NCBI GenBank assembly: GCA_021927905.1
Contig: BLLK01000022.1
Span: 682,001 to 746,000, forward strand
Length of the DNA stretch: 64,000 bases
Reading direction: 5' to 3'
Origin: Chaetoceros tenuissimus
Taxonomy: Eukaryota > Bacillariophyta > Thalassiosirophyceae > Chaetocerotales > Chaetocerotaceae
The notes below the pieces were generated by a model that was not told the DNA's origin, did no database searches, and worked only from the letters and a program-made list of their open reading frames with translations. Within the stretch, counting starts at the first letter, position 1. Every line of letters begins with the position of its first letter. Of the stretch, positions 62,446 through 64,000 are shown one piece after another. The position numbers and the translations under genes were made by a program.

Positions 62446-64000
62446 ATGGCACCAATAAGAAGTTACTACCGTTATTACATGTTTTTCCTATTACCAAATC
62501 CATCCGTATTGTCTTTCAACTTGTGCTATTCGCCGTATGCCAATAGTTCGAAATCGTGGACATATGTGAACTTTCGTTCTCGGTTGAAAAAAGGACACAC
62601 ATGTCTTCATAGTAGCAAGACGGAATGGATTGCTGGTGATTTCGAGAAAGATTTGATGAATCTCAAAAAGGCAGTAGCCTTAGCAAATGCACCCACAAAT
62701 CTCGCTCAGAAAGAGAGACTTGATTTGTTGGATGCATTTGCACATAGCAAAAGATTGATTTTCAAAGATTTGTTTAATTTGTTGAGAATAATTATGTTGA
62801 ATACAATTCTTTGGATGGGGTTGCACAAACTTGGACGCAGAGTCTCTATGTTTTTTATTTCATTCATGAATATTTCGTTTTGGATGTTGAACATAATTAT
62901 TCCCATCATGCTTCATCTGCTGTTTGGAAACAAAAGGAACAAAGAAAAAAGACTTCAAAATGAATGGGAAGCAAAATACATTGAGGAGCGAGATGATACT
63001 AGTGACTTCGCACGATGCATATTAGAAAATTGGTTTGTTTCGTCAATGAATGCCATTTTGCTCCTATGTACTGTTTTCTTAGAACAAAGGAGCAAATTGC
63101 CATCAAACATTGTAATGCAAAATATGATATTCACAAGAATCACATCTAGGATAGGCATTATATGCTCAATTTTGCAATTCCAAGAATATCTGTACAAGTT
63201 GAACAGAGAAAGAACAAGAGGGCCAATATTATGCTTTCATGCTACTTTGCGTACATTAATAGCAGTGACAATCAAGCTATTACCGTTTAGTCTAGCGTCG
63301 GATTTCTATCAATATTGGGTATTGTCAACAGGAAGCAATGCTCTTTCCAATTTCAATTCTTGCGTGGAAATGTTCCATAATTTTGGACTCATGTCCTCTT
63401 TCTTCCTTGCGATCAAAATGATCCAAATTATTTCTTTCACTCGACTTATCAAAATCGGTAATTACTCAAACGTATCTCTATCAATGACAAACACAGAGGC
63501 AGCGAAACTGTTGGAAACCAACCCAGAAATGTTTGAAAGAAAACTACGATATCGTATCCGCTGGAGACAAAGCAGGAGGATTTCTTCATTTGTTCGCTCT
63601 CTTGTGAAAAATTTCACAGTTTATATCTTTTCGGGATGGGGTGATTCTTCAGAAATTTTGAAGGAAACAATCAAACCCACAATACTGAAACTAATCGAAA
63701 GAGAAATGGGTGACGATCTTGTACTTCCTTCAAATACGAGTAGAACCAAACGCTTAGAAAACGCAGAAGAAAACATGAGGAACATACACAAAACAAATTA
63801 TGACAAAAAGATATTTAACGATCCACTTGGAATTGCTTTTCAACAGACCTTTGGAATTGGTCTATCTTTTGATTTCGATCATGATAGTTTGCTGAAGTCA
63901 GGTGAACAGCCATCGGTTCATCGACTGAGAGCACGTTGTGCAAAAAGTGCAATAAAACACTATCATGAGATTCCAAATCTAGTTCGACTAGAGATGTCTT
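62446..64000 (+). CDS. Large hypothetical membrane protein, 5' part
   Basis: ATG at 62446 opens a frame that runs without a stop to the window end: 518 residues and one base, incomplete. The first 30 residues (MAPIRSYYRYYMFFLLPNPS, then VLSFNL) could be a signal or plastid-targeting leader. Hydrophobic segments lie near residues 116-170 (LLRIIMLNTILWMGL, MFFISFMNISFWMLNIIIPI), 200-215 (NAILLLCTVFL), 236-245 and 265-285 (TLRTLIAVTIKLLPFSLA), and 310-330. The later part is soluble and basic (KLRYRIRWRQSRRISSFVR). I do not recognise the family; it might be a plastid or Golgi multi-pass protein. Confidence 0.7.
   Translation, partial: MAPIRSYYRYYMFFLLPNPSVLSFNLCYSPYANSSKSWTYVNFRSRLKKGHTCLHSSKTEWIAGDFEKDLMNLKKAVALANAPTNLAQKERLDLLDAFAHSKRLIFKDLFNLLRIIMLNTILWMGLHKLGRRVSMFFISFMNISFWMLNIIIPIMLHLLFGNKRNKEKRLQNEWEAKYIEERDDTSDFARCILENWFVSSMNAILLLCTVFLEQRSKLPSNIVMQNMIFTRITSRIGIICSILQFQEYLYKLNRERTRGPILCFHATLRTLIAVTIKLLPFSLASDFYQYWVLSTGSNALSNFNSCVEMFHNFGLMSSFFLAIKMIQIISFTRLIKIGNYSNVSLSMTNTEAAKLLETNPEMFERKLRYRIRWRQSRRISSFVRSLVKNFTVYIFSGWGDSSEILKETIKPTILKLIEREMGDDLVLPSNTSRTKRLENAEENMRNIHKTNYDKKIFNDPLGIAFQQTFGIGLSFDFDHDSLLKSGEQPSVHRLRARCAKSAIKHYHEIPNLVRLEMS

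Overview
The window looks like nuclear DNA of a diatom, probably an AT-rich centric species of the Chaetoceros/Thalassiosira kind (inference). The signs are short GT-AG introns of about 45-230 bases in compact genes, a ClpS precursor with a signal peptide and an AFAF-type plastid cleavage motif, a plastid fibrillin, secreted and membrane proteins built from PSxxPS repeats with a small Cys-rich tail, and a fragment of a transposase-like family seen many times in diatom genomes. I found no rRNA, tRNA or CRISPR array.

Layout. 1-7 kb holds household genes: an endonuclease/exonuclease/phosphatase protein cut by the window edge, RidA, a protein with two fused copies of a METTL21-like methyltransferase, plastid ClpS, a sigma-type glutathione transferase and a plastid fibrillin. 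7.6-12.5 kb is a cluster of surface-type PSxxPS genes, including a recent tandem pair of lectin-like genes in which one copy has exchanged its Cys-rich tail for a lysine-rich tail. 12.8-19.4 kb holds SPO11/TopoVI-A, a likely fusion of a USP8-dimer domain with an unrecognised Cys-His protease-like domain, an aldo/keto reductase and a Golgi-type sulfotransferase.

19.7-26.4 kb is a large Mutator-like DNA transposon. It has 34-bp terminal inverted repeats, an open 1051-residue transposase with D, D, E and a SWIM finger, and a convergent gene with Ulp1-type and second cysteine-protease-like regions. 27.6-43.8 kb returns to conserved trafficking and ubiquitin genes: Rab GDI, an Stc1-like zinc protein, VPS52 of GARP and a giant USP34/USP9X-type deubiquitinase of about 3375 residues.

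44.4-59.3 kb is accessory. A four-exon zinc-cluster gene with duplicated exons lies beside a divergent Sec23-like COPII gene. That gene is split: its barrel, zinc-finger, trunk and helical parts lie at 49.6-51.65 kb and its gelsolin-like end at 58.8-59.3 kb. The roughly 7.2 kb between them holds a 2-oxoglutarate oxygenase, a second oxygenase-like gene, a minisatellite-rich protein, a secreted Cys-rich protein and decayed gene pieces. 59.3-64 kb has a GST-like gene, a decayed transposase-like fragment, a VAMP-type R-SNARE and a multi-pass membrane protein that runs off the end.

Several genes belong to related processes: membrane traffic (GDI, VPS52, VAMP, Sec23-like, the USP8-dimer protein), ubiquitin cleavage (the giant USP and perhaps the fused protease-like domain) and detoxification (two GST-type genes, the aldo/keto reductase, RidA). 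They are scattered on both strands with no operon-like order. The perfect palindrome GTACGTAC recurs in gene-free spaces and is a candidate promoter element.
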